From NCBI RefSeq assembly GCF_003610405.1, contig NZ_RAQC01000002.1, positions 496,001 through 560,000 on the forward strand: a DNA stretch of 64,000 bases, given 5' to 3'. Shown here piece after piece: positions 46,678 through 56,825 of the stretch; within the stretch, counting starts at the first letter, position 1, and every line of letters begins with the position of its first letter. A program made the translations under genes and the position numbers. The notes beneath the pieces are model-generated. The model did not search any database. It was not told where the DNA came from and worked only from the letters and a program-made list of their open reading frames with translations. The stretch comes from Microbacterium sp. AG238. GTDB taxonomy: Bacteria; Actinomycetota; Actinomycetes; Actinomycetales; Microbacteriaceae.

Positions 46678-49182
46678 GTGAGCGAGAACGACAAGACCTC
46701 CGATTCCCGCACGGCCGTTGCGACGCACCCGCTGGCGCTCGCGCCGGTGGCCTCGCCTCCGGCGACGGTCGACGGCTTCGTGCGCGAGTTCCTGCTGAAT
46801 CTCAACATGGAACGCGGCGTCGCGCTCTCGTCGGCCACCGAGACCGACAAGTACATGGCGCTGGCCGCGACCGTGCGCGACTACCTCGTGGCGCGGTGGC
46901 TCGAGGACCAGCGTCGTCAGCGCGAAGACCAGCGCAAGGCCGTGTGCTACCTGTCGGCGGAGTATCTCCTCGGCCGCCAGCTCGACAACAACCTGCTTGC
47001 CGCCGGACTCACCGAGATCGCCACCGAAGCGCTCGCCGCGTGCGGGATCGACATCGACACGATGCGCGGGCACGAGGTCGAGCCGGGGCTGGGCAATGGT
47101 GGCCTGGGGCGGCTCGCCGCGTGCTTCGTCGACTCGCTCGCGACCCTCAGCGTTCCGAGCATCGGCTACGGCATCCGGTACGAGTACGGCATCTTCCGCC
47201 AGGTCTTCCGCAACGGCGAGCAGATCGAGAAGCCGGACGCCTGGCTCGCGCTCGGGTCGCCCTGGGAATTCCGCCACCCGGAGGCGGCGCAGACCGTGTC
47301 GTTCGGCGGTCACACCGAGACCTACGACGACGAGGGCGTCATCCGCAGCCGCTGGGTGCCGGCCTGGAGCGTCCGCGCCGTGCCCTACAACTACATGGTG
47401 CCCGGCTACCAGAACGGGCGGGTGAACACCCTCCGCCTGTGGAGCGCGGAGGCGACGAAGGCATTCGATCTCCGCACCTTCAACAGCGGCGACTACGTCG
47501 AGGCGGTGCGCGCGCAGACCTTCGCCGAGAACATCTCGAAGGTCCTCTACCCCGAAGACTCCACGCCGCAGGGCAAGGAGCTGCGGCTCCAGCAGCAGTA
47601 CTTCTTCGTCGCGGCATCCATCGCCGACTACATGACGAAGGTGCTGCCCGACGACTTCGTGATCGAGGATCTGCCCGACCGCGTGATCTTCCAGCTCAAC
47701 GACACGCACCCCGTCATCGCGGTCCCCGAGATGATGCGCGTTCTCGTCGACGAGCGGAAGCTCGACTGGGATGCCGCGTGGGCGATCACCCAGAAGTGCT
47801 TCGCCTACACCTGCCACACGCTGCTGCCGGAGGCGCTCGAGGTCTGGTCGGTCGATCTGCTGGGACGGCTGCTGCCGCGGCATCTCGAGATCATCTACCG
47901 CATCAACGACGAGTTCCTGCTGCGTGTGCGCGAGCGGTTCGGCGACGACGAGCAGCGCCTGCGCGACATGTCGATCGTGTCCGAGCACCGCGCGGTGCGC
48001 ATGGCCTACCTCGCCACGGTCGCCGGTGCGAAGGTCAACGGCGTCGCCGAGTTGCACTCGCAGCTGCTGCGCGAGAAGGTGCTGCATCAGTTCGACGAGA
48101 TGATGCCCGAGAAGTTCACGAACGTGACGAACGGGGTGACCCCGCGCCGCTTCATGCGTCTGGCGAACCCCGAGCTGTCGGATCTCATCACCGAAGCCCT
48201 CGGCACGGGCTGGCTCACGGACTTGGAGCGGCTCCGCGAGCTCGAGTCGTACGCGGAAGACCCGGACTTCCGTGCCGCGTTCGCCGACGTCAAGGCGTCG
48301 AACAAGCGTCGCCTGAACGACGTGCTGATGAAGCGCGACGGATTCCAGATCGCCGACGATCACCTGCTCGACGTCATGGTCAAGCGGCTGCACGAGTACA
48401 AGCGCCAGACCCTCAAGCTGCTCCACATCGTCACGCTCTATGAGCGGGTCGTGTCGGGCCGGGTCGCGGCATCCGATCTGCAGCCGCGCACGTTCATCTT
48501 CGGGGCCAAGGCGGCCCCGGGGTACGCGATGGCCAAGCGCGTCATCCACCTCATCAACGCCGTGGGCTCGGTCGTCAACAACGACCCGCGTCTCGAGGGG
48601 CGGCTCAAGGTCGTCTTCCCGCCGAACTACAACGTCACCCTCGCCGAACGGGTGATTCCCGCGGCCGACCTGTCGGAGCAGATCTCGCTCGCCGGCAAGG
48701 AGGCCTCGGGCACGGGAAACATGAAGTTCGCCCTGAACGGGGCGCTCACCATCGGCACCGACGACGGCGCGAATGTCGAGATCCGCGAGCTCGTCGGAGA
48801 CGACAACTTCTTCCTGTTCGGCATGAGCGAGCCCGAGGTCGAAGAGCTCTGGGCCGCGGGGTACCGTCCGGGGGAGTTCGCCCAGGCCGACGAGGAGCTG
48901 CGTCGCGCGCTCGACCTCATCGGCTCCGGGGCATTCTCGGACGGCGACCGCTCGACCTTCGAGCCCGTCGTGTCGAACCTGCTCTACGACGACCGCTTCA
49001 TGGTGCTCGCGGACTACACGTCGTACATCGCCGCTCAGGAGCGGGTGGATGCCGCCTACGCCGACCGCGACGCCTGGACCCGATCGGCCATCCTGAACGT
49101 CGCCCGAACGGGCTTCTTCTCGTCGGACCGCTCGATCCGCGACTACATCGACCGCATCTGGCACACGCAGCCCGCTCGCTGA
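46678..49182 (+). CDS. glgP: Glycogen/maltodextrin phosphorylase
   Basis: An 834-residue GT35 phosphorylase releasing glucose-1-phosphate from alpha-1,4-glucans. The length is that of the family. The PLP lysine is in EASGTGNMKFALNG, with VEPGLGNGGLGRLAACF at the active site and FQLNDTHPVIA. About 40 N-terminal residues are low-complexity. Monocistronic. Confidence 0.96.
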   Translation: MSENDKTSDSRTAVATHPLALAPVASPPATVDGFVREFLLNLNMERGVALSSATETDKYMALAATVRDYLVARWLEDQRRQREDQRKAVCYLSAEYLLGRQLDNNLLAAGLTEIATEALAACGIDIDTMRGHEVEPGLGNGGLGRLAACFVDSLATLSVPSIGYGIRYEYGIFRQVFRNGEQIEKPDAWLALGSPWEFRHPEAAQTVSFGGHTETYDDEGVIRSRWVPAWSVRAVPYNYMVPGYQNGRVNTLRLWSAEATKAFDLRTFNSGDYVEAVRAQTFAENISKVLYPEDSTPQGKELRLQQQYFFVAASIADYMTKVLPDDFVIEDLPDRVIFQLNDTHPVIAVPEMMRVLVDERKLDWDAAWAITQKCFAYTCHTLLPEALEVWSVDLLGRLLPRHLEIIYRINDEFLLRVRERFGDDEQRLRDMSIVSEHRAVRMAYLATVAGAKVNGVAELHSQLLREKVLHQFDEMMPEKFTNVTNGVTPRRFMRLANPELSDLITEALGTGWLTDLERLRELESYAEDPDFRAAFADVKASNKRRLNDVLMKRDGFQIADDHLLDVMVKRLHEYKRQTLKLLHIVTLYERVVSGRVAASDLQPRTFIFGAKAAPGYAMAKRVIHLINAVGSVVNNDPRLEGRLKVVFPPNYNVTLAERVIPAADLSEQISLAGKEASGTGNMKFALNGALTIGTDDGANVEIRELVGDDNFFLFGMSEPEVEELWAAGYRPGEFAQADEELRRALDLIGSGAFSDGDRSTFEPVVSNLLYDDRFMVLADYTSYIAAQERVDAAYADRDAWTRSAILNVARTGFFSSDRSIRDYIDRIWHTQPAR

Positions 49183-49237
49183 TCGGCCGCATGCGCGGGC
49201 CCGTGCCCGCGCTCGACACCCAATGGAGGAAACAGTC

Positions 49238-49876
49238 ATGGCACGCATCGCCGTCATCGGAGGCACCGGATACGCCGGCAGCCACATCGTCGAGGAGGCC
49301 GTCTCGCGCGGCCACACCGTCGTCTCCGTCGCCCGCAAGGTTCCCGCCGAGCGCGTCGAGGGTGCGACCTACCTGGAGGGGACGCTGCTCGACGTGCCCG
49401 CCCTCGTTTCGCAGCTGGAAGGGGTCGACGTCGTGGTCTCGGCCGTGGCACCGCGCGGTGACATGCAGGGTCAGGTGCGCCCCAACACGGCGCTACTGGC
49501 CGAGAGCCTGCCCGAGAACGTGCGTCTCGGCGTCGTCGGCGGCGCGGGCGGCAGCCTGGTCGCGCCGGGCGGCCCGCGTCTGGTCGACAGCGGCTTCCCC
49601 GAAGAGTTCAAGGACGAGGCGCTCGAAGCCATCGGCATCCTCGACGACCTGCAGGCCGACGACAGTGGCCGCGATTGGTTCTTCATCCACCCCGCGGGTG
49701 GTTTCGGCTCGTTCAACCCGGGTGAGCGCACCGGACACTACCGTGACGGCGGCGACGTCCTCGTGACCGACGAGAACGGCGATTCGTTCATCTCGGGCGC
49801 CGACTTCGCCATCGCCGTCGTCGATGAGATCGAGAACCCGAAGCACATCCGCGAGCGCTTCACCGTCGGTTACTGA
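49238..49876 (+). CDS. NAD(P)-binding Rossmann protein (NmrA/SDR-like)
   Basis: A 212-residue atypical short-chain dehydrogenase-like protein with the dinucleotide loop IAVIGGTGYAGSHIVEEA and DVVVSAVAPRGD. It belongs to the NAD(P)H-binding family close to YwnB-type proteins. There is no Tyr-x3-Lys catalytic pair. GGAGGA lies eight bases before the ATG at 49238. Confidence 0.85.
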   Translation: MARIAVIGGTGYAGSHIVEEAVSRGHTVVSVARKVPAERVEGATYLEGTLLDVPALVSQLEGVDVVVSAVAPRGDMQGQVRPNTALLAESLPENVRLGVVGGAGGSLVAPGGPRLVDSGFPEEFKDEALEAIGILDDLQADDSGRDWFFIHPAGGFGSFNPGERTGHYRDGGDVLVTDENGDSFISGADFAIAVVDEIENPKHIRERFTVGY

Positions 49877-49880
49877 CGCG

Positions 49881-49917
49881 CGGCACGGTCCGCGGGCGTG
49901 ACCCGCGGGCCGTGCCG
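49881..49917. terminator. Bidirectional terminator between convergent genes
   Basis: A 16-bp stem, CGGCACGGTCCGCGGG with CCCGCGGGCCGTGCCG (one T-G pair), around loop CGTGA. It lies between the convergent 49238 and 49926 genes. Confidence 0.75.
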
Positions 49918-49925
49918 GTGGACGT

Positions 49926-51230
49926 TCAGACCAGGTCGCGCCAGTCGACCTCGGTGTCGTCGTCGTCGACCGGGACCGCGTCGGTGATGGTCGGTACCGA
50001 CATCGTCTCGGTCATCGGACCCATCACCGTCGCCTCGTCGCGGCGGTGACGGAGCACGTTCTCGACGTACGACGACAGGACCTCGGCCAGCGGCACCGAG
50101 CGGCCCTCGGTCTGCGACAGATACCAGCGGTGCTCGAGCACCTGATGGAACAGCTCCGCAGGCTCGAGCTTGGCCCGCAGGTCCCACGGCACCGACAGCA
50201 CGACGGGCTCGAACACGCGGGTCAGCCACTCATGCGCGACCATCTCCTCGTTCGATCCGAGTCGTGACACGCGTGCGCTGAACTCGTCGAGGTCGTTGAG
50301 CAGACGCCGAGCCTGGTTCTCTTCGACATCCAGTCCCGTCAGTCGGAGCAGACGCCGCTGGTGGTGGCCGGCGTCGACGACCTTCGGCTGGATCGACACG
50401 CGCGTGCCGTCGGCTGCGGCGTCGATCGACATCTCGCCGATGTCGAAGCCGAGCGAGTTGAGCTTCTGAACGCGCTCGGTGATGCGCCACGACTCATTCG
50501 CCGAGAACGTCTCCTGGTCGGTGAGCGCCGCCCACAGCGAGTGGTACGACGACATGATGCCGTCGGCCACGGCGATCGCGTCGACGCCGCCCTCGAGGCG
50601 TCCGCCGGCTTCGAGGTCCATGATCTCGCCGGCGATGTTCGTGCGGGCGATGTCGAGGTCGTGCATGCGCTGACCGCGTGTGAGGCCGCGCTCGTGAAGC
50701 TCACCGGTCTCGGCGTCGACGAGGTAGGCGGCGAACGCACCCGCATCGCGACGGAAGAGAGTGTTCGACAGCGAGACGTCGCCCCAGAAGAAGCCGACGT
50801 TGTGCAGGCGCACGAGGAGGACGGCGAGGGCGTCCACGAGACGCGTCGCGGTGTCGGGACGCAGCACCTGGGTGAACAGGGCCCGGTAGGGGAGCGAGAA
50901 CTTCAGGTGCGCCGTCACGAGCGCCGCAGGCAGCTCTTCGCCGTTCTTGTCACGGCGGCCGTCGATGACCGCGACGCGCTCGACGCAGGGCACGTCGAGG
51001 CGTTGCAGCGAACCGAGCATCTCGTACTCTCGCCGAGCCATCGCCGCCGTGGTCTCCTTGATCGCCACGACTCGTCCGGAGAGGTTCGCGAAACGCACGA
51101 GGTGGCGCGAGATGCCCTTGGGCAGGTAGACGATGTCGGGCGTCGACCAGTCGGCGAGGGTCGTCGACCAGGGGAGGGCGAGCAGACCCGGGTCGACACT
51201 GCTGGCGGTGATCGAGAGCGAAGCGGTCAC
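49926..51230 (-). CDS. DUF4032 protein with kinase-like domain
   Basis: A 434-residue actinobacterial protein. The N-terminal half looks like a divergent kinase (LPS-kinase type): lysine in RVVAIKETTAAMARREYEML, catalytic-loop-like FFWGDVSLSNTLF and a DFG-like AAYLVDAETGE. The C-terminal half is DUF4032. No substrate is known. The GTG start at 51230 has GGAG five bases upstream. Confidence 0.82.
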   Translation of the reverse strand: MTASLSITASSVDPGLLALPWSTTLADWSTPDIVYLPKGISRHLVRFANLSGRVVAIKETTAAMARREYEMLGSLQRLDVPCVERVAVIDGRRDKNGEELPAALVTAHLKFSLPYRALFTQVLRPDTATRLVDALAVLLVRLHNVGFFWGDVSLSNTLFRRDAGAFAAYLVDAETGELHERGLTRGQRMHDLDIARTNIAGEIMDLEAGGRLEGGVDAIAVADGIMSSYHSLWAALTDQETFSANESWRITERVQKLNSLGFDIGEMSIDAAADGTRVSIQPKVVDAGHHQRRLLRLTGLDVEENQARRLLNDLDEFSARVSRLGSNEEMVAHEWLTRVFEPVVLSVPWDLRAKLEPAELFHQVLEHRWYLSQTEGRSVPLAEVLSSYVENVLRHRRDEATVMGPMTETMSVPTITDAVPVDDDDTEVDWRDLV

Positions 51231-51315
51231 GGGGTCTCCGATCGGATGTGAGGCGCAAAGACTGCGGCGCGGGCGACCAGAGGCCACCCGCGCCGCAGCG
51301 TACGAAGATACCGGA

Positions 51316-52419
<1,104 letters not shown>

Positions 52420-52665
52420 CGTTTCTTCTCCTTCACCGGCAGGTACGTGCCGGACGATCCGTTGTGAATGGAACGGGGTCGCCCCCGTACGCCCTTCATC
52501 GGGCGCGATCTCAGTATGGCACGGGCGCGAGTGTGCCGGAGACAACGCGATCGGGCCGGTGCTCTGGGCTTTCCCAGGCTGGCTGATTACCATCGAATCA
52601 CTCGTGAAGCCCGTCGCGAGCGCCGCCAACTCGGCCCTGATCCTTTCTCTGTTCCCCGAGGTTCC

Positions 52666-53646
52666 ATGTCTTCTGACGACACCCCTGACGCACCTGAAAC
52701 GCCGGCAGTCACCGACCGCCGCGAGGCGGTGCGTGAGAAGGCGCTCCAGGTTCACAGCCGGCAGTCGCGTGCGCGCATCGCACGTCGCTCGGGTCTGGGA
52801 GTGCTGGCCGTCGGGATCGTGGCGGCAGCGGCCGTCGCCGTCACCTGGACGGTCTCGAGCGCCGGCAGCAAGCCGCAGCTCGAGCCGGCGACCGCGTCGG
52901 GCGACGGCTTCGTCGTCGCCGATGTCGTCAACACGTCGGTCTCGACCGACATCGCCGCCCAGACCGACGCGTCTGCGCCGGCAGAGGCCGCCCCGGATGC
53001 CGCGGCCGCGACTCCCGCGGAAGGGCTTCCCGCCCCGACGAGCACGGCGACCCCGCCCGTCGAGATCCGCGTCTACGTCGACTACCTCTCGGCCGGCGCG
53101 CGCGAGTGGCAGGTCGCCAACGCTCAGCAGCTCACCTCCTGGGTCGACGACGGCGCCGTCACCCTCAGCTACTACCCGGTGGCGATGCTGACGGCGAAGT
53201 CGAACGGCACGAAGTACTCGCTCCGCGCGGCCAGCGCCGCCGCCTGCGTGGCGACGAACGCCCCCGACGCCTTCTTCGCGTTCAACAACGAACTCCTCAC
53301 GCGTCAGCCCGAGGTCGACACCGACGGCTACTCCGACACCGAGCTCGCCAACATGGCGCAGGCCTCCGGGGTCGACTCGACCCGCGTCGTCCGCGACTGC
53401 ATCGAGTCGGGCTCATACGCCGCGTGGGCGAAGTCGGCGACCGAGCGGGCCGTGGCCGGCATCCCCGACACCAACGGGCTCTCGCTCACCGGCACGCCGA
53501 TGGTGCTCGTCAACGGCAAGCAGTACATCGGCGATCTGAGCGACCCGGCAGAGTTCTCGCAGTTTGTCCTGACGACCGCGAGTGACGCGTACTACAAGTC
53601 GGCACCCACCCCCACCCCGACGCCGACCGAGGCGCCCGCGTCCTGA
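52666..53646 (+). CDS. Membrane-anchored DsbA-like thioredoxin-fold protein lacking CxxC
   Basis: A 326-residue protein with cytoplasmic N-terminus, one transmembrane helix at about 45-66, a Thr/Ala/Pro-rich extracytoplasmic spacer to about 125, then a DsbA/DSBA-thioredoxin fold. That fold starts IRVYVDYLSAGAREWQ and contains LTGTPMVLVNGKQYIGD (the cis-proline TP is kept). The usual CPYC active site is replaced by SAGA, so it cannot be a disulfide oxidoreductase of the normal kind. A single pair of other cysteines (AAACVATN and VRDCIES) remains. The C-terminus is PTPTPTPTEAPAS. Confidence 0.82.
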   Translation: MSSDDTPDAPETPAVTDRREAVREKALQVHSRQSRARIARRSGLGVLAVGIVAAAAVAVTWTVSSAGSKPQLEPATASGDGFVVADVVNTSVSTDIAAQTDASAPAEAAPDAAAATPAEGLPAPTSTATPPVEIRVYVDYLSAGAREWQVANAQQLTSWVDDGAVTLSYYPVAMLTAKSNGTKYSLRAASAAACVATNAPDAFFAFNNELLTRQPEVDTDGYSDTELANMAQASGVDSTRVVRDCIESGSYAAWAKSATERAVAGIPDTNGLSLTGTPMVLVNGKQYIGDLSDPAEFSQFVLTTASDAYYKSAPTPTPTPTEAPAS

Positions 53647-53711
53647 CGGCCGGCGCTCGAGGCTGCCGGAGTTTCTGAGCGGCCCGCGTCCGTCGGTAGA
53701 CTGGACGCCTT

Positions 53712-53787
53712 GCCGACTTGGCGCAATTGGTAGCGCACCGTACTTGTAATACGGGGGTTACGGGTTCGAGTCCCGTAGTCGGCTCCA
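53712..53787 (+). tRNA. tRNA-Thr (anticodon TGT)
   Basis: A complete cloverleaf. Acceptor GCCGACT pairs with AGTCGGC, anticodon stem CCGTA with TACGG around loop CTTGTAA, T-arm TACGGG-TTCGAGT-CCCGTA. CCA is encoded. Prophage genes begin right after it, so its 3' end is the likely attachment site. Confidence 0.96.
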
Positions 53788-53810
53788 AAAAGTCCAGATC
53801 AGCGGTAAGA

Positions 53811-53846
53811 AATGGCCCGGATGCGCATACGCGGATCCGGGCCATT
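53811..53846 (+). terminator. Hairpin after tRNA-Thr
   Basis: AATGGCCCGGAT pairs perfectly with ATCCGGGCCATT around a 12-base loop, 24 bp after the tRNA. Probable tRNA terminator, now lying inside prophage DNA. Confidence 0.5.
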
Positions 53847-53924
53847 CGCCGTTTACTCGCCGTTTTGAGGCTAGTGAGGGCCATTGCACGAGTTGCGTCA
53901 TGCGGCCTTCGGTGGACTTGACGA

Positions 53925-53970
53925 CGTACGCCTCGGCCCGCTCGCTGAGGTGAGCGGGCCGAGGCGTACG
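53925..53970 (-). terminator. Strong terminator of the prophage leftward cassette
   Basis: A perfect 19-bp stem, CGTACGCCTCGGCCCGCTC with its complement, and an eight-base loop, ten bases past the stop of the 53980 gene. Confidence 0.75.
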
Positions 53971-53979
53971 CGCGCCGCG

Positions 53980-54174
53980 TCAGTGCGTGCGCATCCGCGA
54001 GATCTGGAAGGCTGCCAGAAGTGTTGGCACCAGAACGAGGTACGGCGATGTCGCCTCGAGGATCGAGCCGAGCAGTAGAAGCACGATCGACACGATGCAG
54101 ATGAACACGAGCGCGAGACGACGTGCGAGTTCTGCATCAACCTGCGGGAATCGTCTCGACTTAGTTGTCGGCAT
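53980..54174 (-). CDS. Small two-helix prophage membrane protein
   Basis: A 64-residue protein with a basic, soluble start (MPTTKSRRFPQVDAELARR) and two transmembrane helices (LALVFICIVSIVLLLLGSIL and YLVLVPTLLAAFQIS). It overlaps the end of the 54161 gene by 14 bases, so the two are translationally coupled. Unknown function; its position next to the att site is where lysogens often carry superinfection-exclusion or defence genes. Confidence 0.65.
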   Translation of the reverse strand: MPTTKSRRFPQVDAELARRLALVFICIVSIVLLLLGSILEATSPYLVLVPTLLAAFQISRMRTH

Positions 54175-55117
54175 CCCTTTCGCCTCGCTTCGTCCGCCGG
54201 ACCTCGAGAACGGTCCAGTCCTTGCTGGTGTTCTTGCCTGGCTCCTTCGACACCACTTCGAGGATCTTCAGCCAGAAGATGTCACCCTTGTGGATAGCTT
54301 CGCCACGATCGACGCGGAGAAGGAACTCTCTGTCGTCGATTCTAGCCTGGCGGGTACCTTCCTTGGTCGTTTCTACGCGCCACTTGTCGGGGCTGTCGAA
54401 GTCGATGCTCCGCAGTACGGCCTCTGTCTCAAACACCCTCTCCCGCTCGAACGCCTCGACGGGCTCGGTGCTGGCAGCTAGGTAGTCGCCGGCGCGCGCC
54501 GTCGCCGCCGCGGGCTCGCTCAGAATCTCCGGCGTGGGCTCCGAGACGGAAGCCGACCGTACCTCGAGCTTCTCGGCATCCTTCCCCAGCGGTGACATCA
54601 GCTTCCGCAACGCGGTTCGCGTCGGGCGCTTCATCTCATTGAGCTTCGACCACGTCGCCGTAGTGATCTGTGTGGTGGTCTGATCCGGCCAAGTGAGCAG
54701 GACCTCACCGTTCTGCAGCATTTCCGCACGTTCCGGCTTCTCGCTACGCAGACGCCGGAGGCCGACGCCGATCGCATTGGTAATCGCTTTGCCTGCTGCG
54801 GTGCCCAGCTCCTTTGCCATCGCGCCGCCGGCAATCGCGGCGCCGGTCGCGCCGGCCCCGGTGAGCGGGTTCTCCGCCAGCCAGACGAGAGCCTCCAGGA
54901 CGAACGATCCTTGCTTTGGTACTCGGATTCGGATCTCCGGAGCGGGGCCATCACCGAACTCGCCCGACTTGGCCAGCTCGCGACTGAACTCAAGCAGCCC
55001 CTCGAGAACTTCTGCCAGATCCTGTGCGCTGATGTCTCGAACGTTGTCGTCCGCATCGGCGAATCGAAGCTGGACCACCCCGTTCTCGATCTGGCTTCTG
55101 TCTCGCGTGATGATCAC
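54161..55117 (-). CDS. Prophage protein of unknown function, candidate immunity or exclusion factor
   Basis: A 318-residue protein. The N-terminal domain (about 1-80) is alpha/beta with VVQLRFADADDNVRDISAQD. The middle (about 85-120) is a Gly/Ala-rich hydrophobic stretch LTGAGATGAAIAGGAMAKEL followed by GKAITNAIGVGL, able to form a membrane-active hairpin. The C-terminal domain (about 225-318) is charged and beta-rich (REFLLRVDRGEAIHKGDIFW). No enzyme motif is recognised. GTG start. Transcribed towards the att site with the 53980 gene and separate from the integrase, as for a lysogenic-conversion module. Confidence 0.75.
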   Translation of the reverse strand: MIITRDRSQIENGVVQLRFADADDNVRDISAQDLAEVLEGLLEFSRELAKSGEFGDGPAPEIRIRVPKQGSFVLEALVWLAENPLTGAGATGAAIAGGAMAKELGTAAGKAITNAIGVGLRRLRSEKPERAEMLQNGEVLLTWPDQTTTQITTATWSKLNEMKRPTRTALRKLMSPLGKDAEKLEVRSASVSEPTPEILSEPAAATARAGDYLAASTEPVEAFERERVFETEAVLRSIDFDSPDKWRVETTKEGTRQARIDDREFLLRVDRGEAIHKGDIFWLKILEVVSKEPGKNTSKDWTVLEVRRTKRGERDADN

Positions 55118-55212
55118 AACGCCCCCTGCGTCTCTATTAGCAAATGCTCATCCAACGTAGTGGATAGCTGAGTGAAGATTTGTTCCTGGAGCGTTTCCAC
55201 CCGCGAATGGGC

Positions 55213-56373
55213 TCACGTGAATAGCTTTGAAAGAACGCCTGCGGTCGCTGGCCCACGGTGGACCTCATCCGCGTAGTGGGCCTCCGTGGTCTTCTTGTCC
55301 TCGTGCCCGAGCTGCTCCTTCGCTGCCTCGATGCCGAGCGCGTCGCGCACCACCGTCGCGACCGTCTTGCGGAAGCTCTTGGGAGTGACGCCCGCGTAAG
55401 GCGTGCTGGCGAGAGCGGCGCGCCAGCTCGTGCGGTAGTTGGGGGGCAGTCGGAGCGTGCCGACCGCCGAGGGGAACACGAACTCGCTATGGGAGTCGAC
55501 GCGGCGCCGCAGCAGCATCTCGACGACCTCGGCGGGCAGCTCGAGCTCGCGGTATCCCGCGTCGGTCTTGGTGAACTCCTGGACGAAGAATCGCTCGTTT
55601 CGGTCCTGTCCCACGGTGCGCCGGATGGTTACGAGTCGCTCGGTGAGGTTCACCGCGTCCCATTTCAGCGCTAGCAGTTCGCCGGTGCGCATGCCGGTGC
55701 CGATGATCATGTCGGTTGTGTCGAGGAGGGCGCTTGCGCGGGGGAGCCGGCGTCGGCGGTCGCCCTCGGGGCGTGGCTCGGTGCCGGCGTCCCACTCGGC
55801 GAATCGGGCGCGGATGCCGCGGACGACCGTGACGTCAGGTGCGGCCGCGCGGCGGACTCGCTTTGGTCGCTCGGGTTTGGGGACGTCGATCATCGGATTG
55901 GTGCGGACGGCGCCGTGTCGTGCTGCGAGGGCGAACATCCCACGCAGCACGACGTGAACGGTGGAAGCGATGCCGTGTCCGGATGATGAGGCGACGGCGA
56001 TGATGAAGCGGTCGAGTTTGGGGACTGTCGCTTCCTGCAGTCGGACGGAGCCGAGCCCGCGGTCGATGTGTTTGATCGCGTTCCTGTAGGTGCGGATCGA
56101 GCCTTCGGCCAGGCGGCCTCGTGAGTCGATCCACTTCACCGCGAGCTCGGAGATCGTCGTCGCTGACGTGAGGTCTTCGCTGGACGGTGCGAGCCGCGCC
56201 TTCAACGCGCGGATCAGGTTGCGTTCCGCTTCGGCCGGCGTCCGGCCATCCCGCTGCATTCGACGGGTGATGCCGTCGGAGTCGCGGTAGTTGGCGACTG
56301 CGGTGGGCTTGCCGCCGATTGTGGTGCGTCGGATCTTTCCCCAGGTCTCAAGTTCGAGGGGTGGGCGGGCCAT
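55213..56373 (-). CDS. int: Prophage tyrosine integrase
   Basis: A 386-residue tyrosine recombinase with an AP2-like arm-binding N-terminus (TIGGKPTAVANYRDSDG), SAM-like core-binding domain (about 70-165) and catalytic domain. Catalytic residues are Arg in GTGMRTGELLALKW, Lys in FTKTDAGYRELEL, Arg in KSFRKTVATVV (the first His of HxxR is Lys here), His in GHEDKKTTEAHY and nucleophile Tyr in AHYADE. It overlaps the ImmA-like gene by one base (TGATG). It presumably acts at the tRNA-Thr att site. Confidence 0.92.
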   Translation of the reverse strand: MARPPLELETWGKIRRTTIGGKPTAVANYRDSDGITRRMQRDGRTPAEAERNLIRALKARLAPSSEDLTSATTISELAVKWIDSRGRLAEGSIRTYRNAIKHIDRGLGSVRLQEATVPKLDRFIIAVASSSGHGIASTVHVVLRGMFALAARHGAVRTNPMIDVPKPERPKRVRRAAAPDVTVVRGIRARFAEWDAGTEPRPEGDRRRRLPRASALLDTTDMIIGTGMRTGELLALKWDAVNLTERLVTIRRTVGQDRNERFFVQEFTKTDAGYRELELPAEVVEMLLRRRVDSHSEFVFPSAVGTLRLPPNYRTSWRAALASTPYAGVTPKSFRKTVATVVRDALGIEAAKEQLGHEDKKTTEAHYADEVHRGPATAGVLSKLFT

Positions 56374-56825
56374 CAGTGGACCGTCTCTCGGTGCTGCCAC
56401 ATACCGGCGCCCATGCGTGGGCGGTGGTAGACGGTGTCGCCGAATCGGGTGAGGGTGCGCTGGAAGGCTTCTACTAGGTCGACGGTGACGTCTAGCTCGA
56501 GCGCGATTGCGTCGGTGTGGCCGGAGTGGATGGACTCCGCGAGCTTGTACTCGTCGATGTCGATGAGGCGGAGTGCGGCCCATTCGTCGGCGCGTTGTTC
56601 CATCTTCGCGTTGATGAGGCCGAAGTGGGCTGGTTCGTCGCCGAACACTGCGTGTGCGCATTCGTGTGCGAGGACGGAGCGGTGCAGCCGCCGGGGCATG
56701 CCGGGTTGGAGACGGATCAGGCGTCGGTGGTGCAGGTATTCGCCGTCTCGGTCGTCTGCGAGTGGTGTGTAGCGGACGCTCACTCCGAGATCTTGGATGG
56801 TCTGGCGGATGTGTCGGTCCCTCAC
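56373..56825 (-). CDS. ImmA/IrrE-family metallopeptidase
   Basis: A 150-residue protein with zinc motif SVLAHECAHAVFGDEP (HECAH) and the third ligand region KMEQRADEWAALRLI. ImmA-type proteases cleave phage-element repressors to trigger induction. It overlaps the repressor by GTGA and lies between it and the integrase, the usual arrangement in actinophages. The likely substrate is the 56822 product. Confidence 0.88.
   Translation of the reverse strand: MRDRHIRQTIQDLGVSVRYTPLADDRDGEYLHHRRLIRLQPGMPRRLHRSVLAHECAHAVFGDEPAHFGLINAKMEQRADEWAALRLIDIDEYKLAESIHSGHTDAIALELDVTVDLVEAFQRTLTRFGDTVYHRPRMGAGMWQHRETVH

Noticed and set aside
44557-49338. A 1593-codon leftward open frame
   Set aside because: It lies antisense to cysS, rlmB and glgP, is Arg/Asp/Gly-rich as expected from the opposite strand of high-GC genes, and has no recognisable domain.
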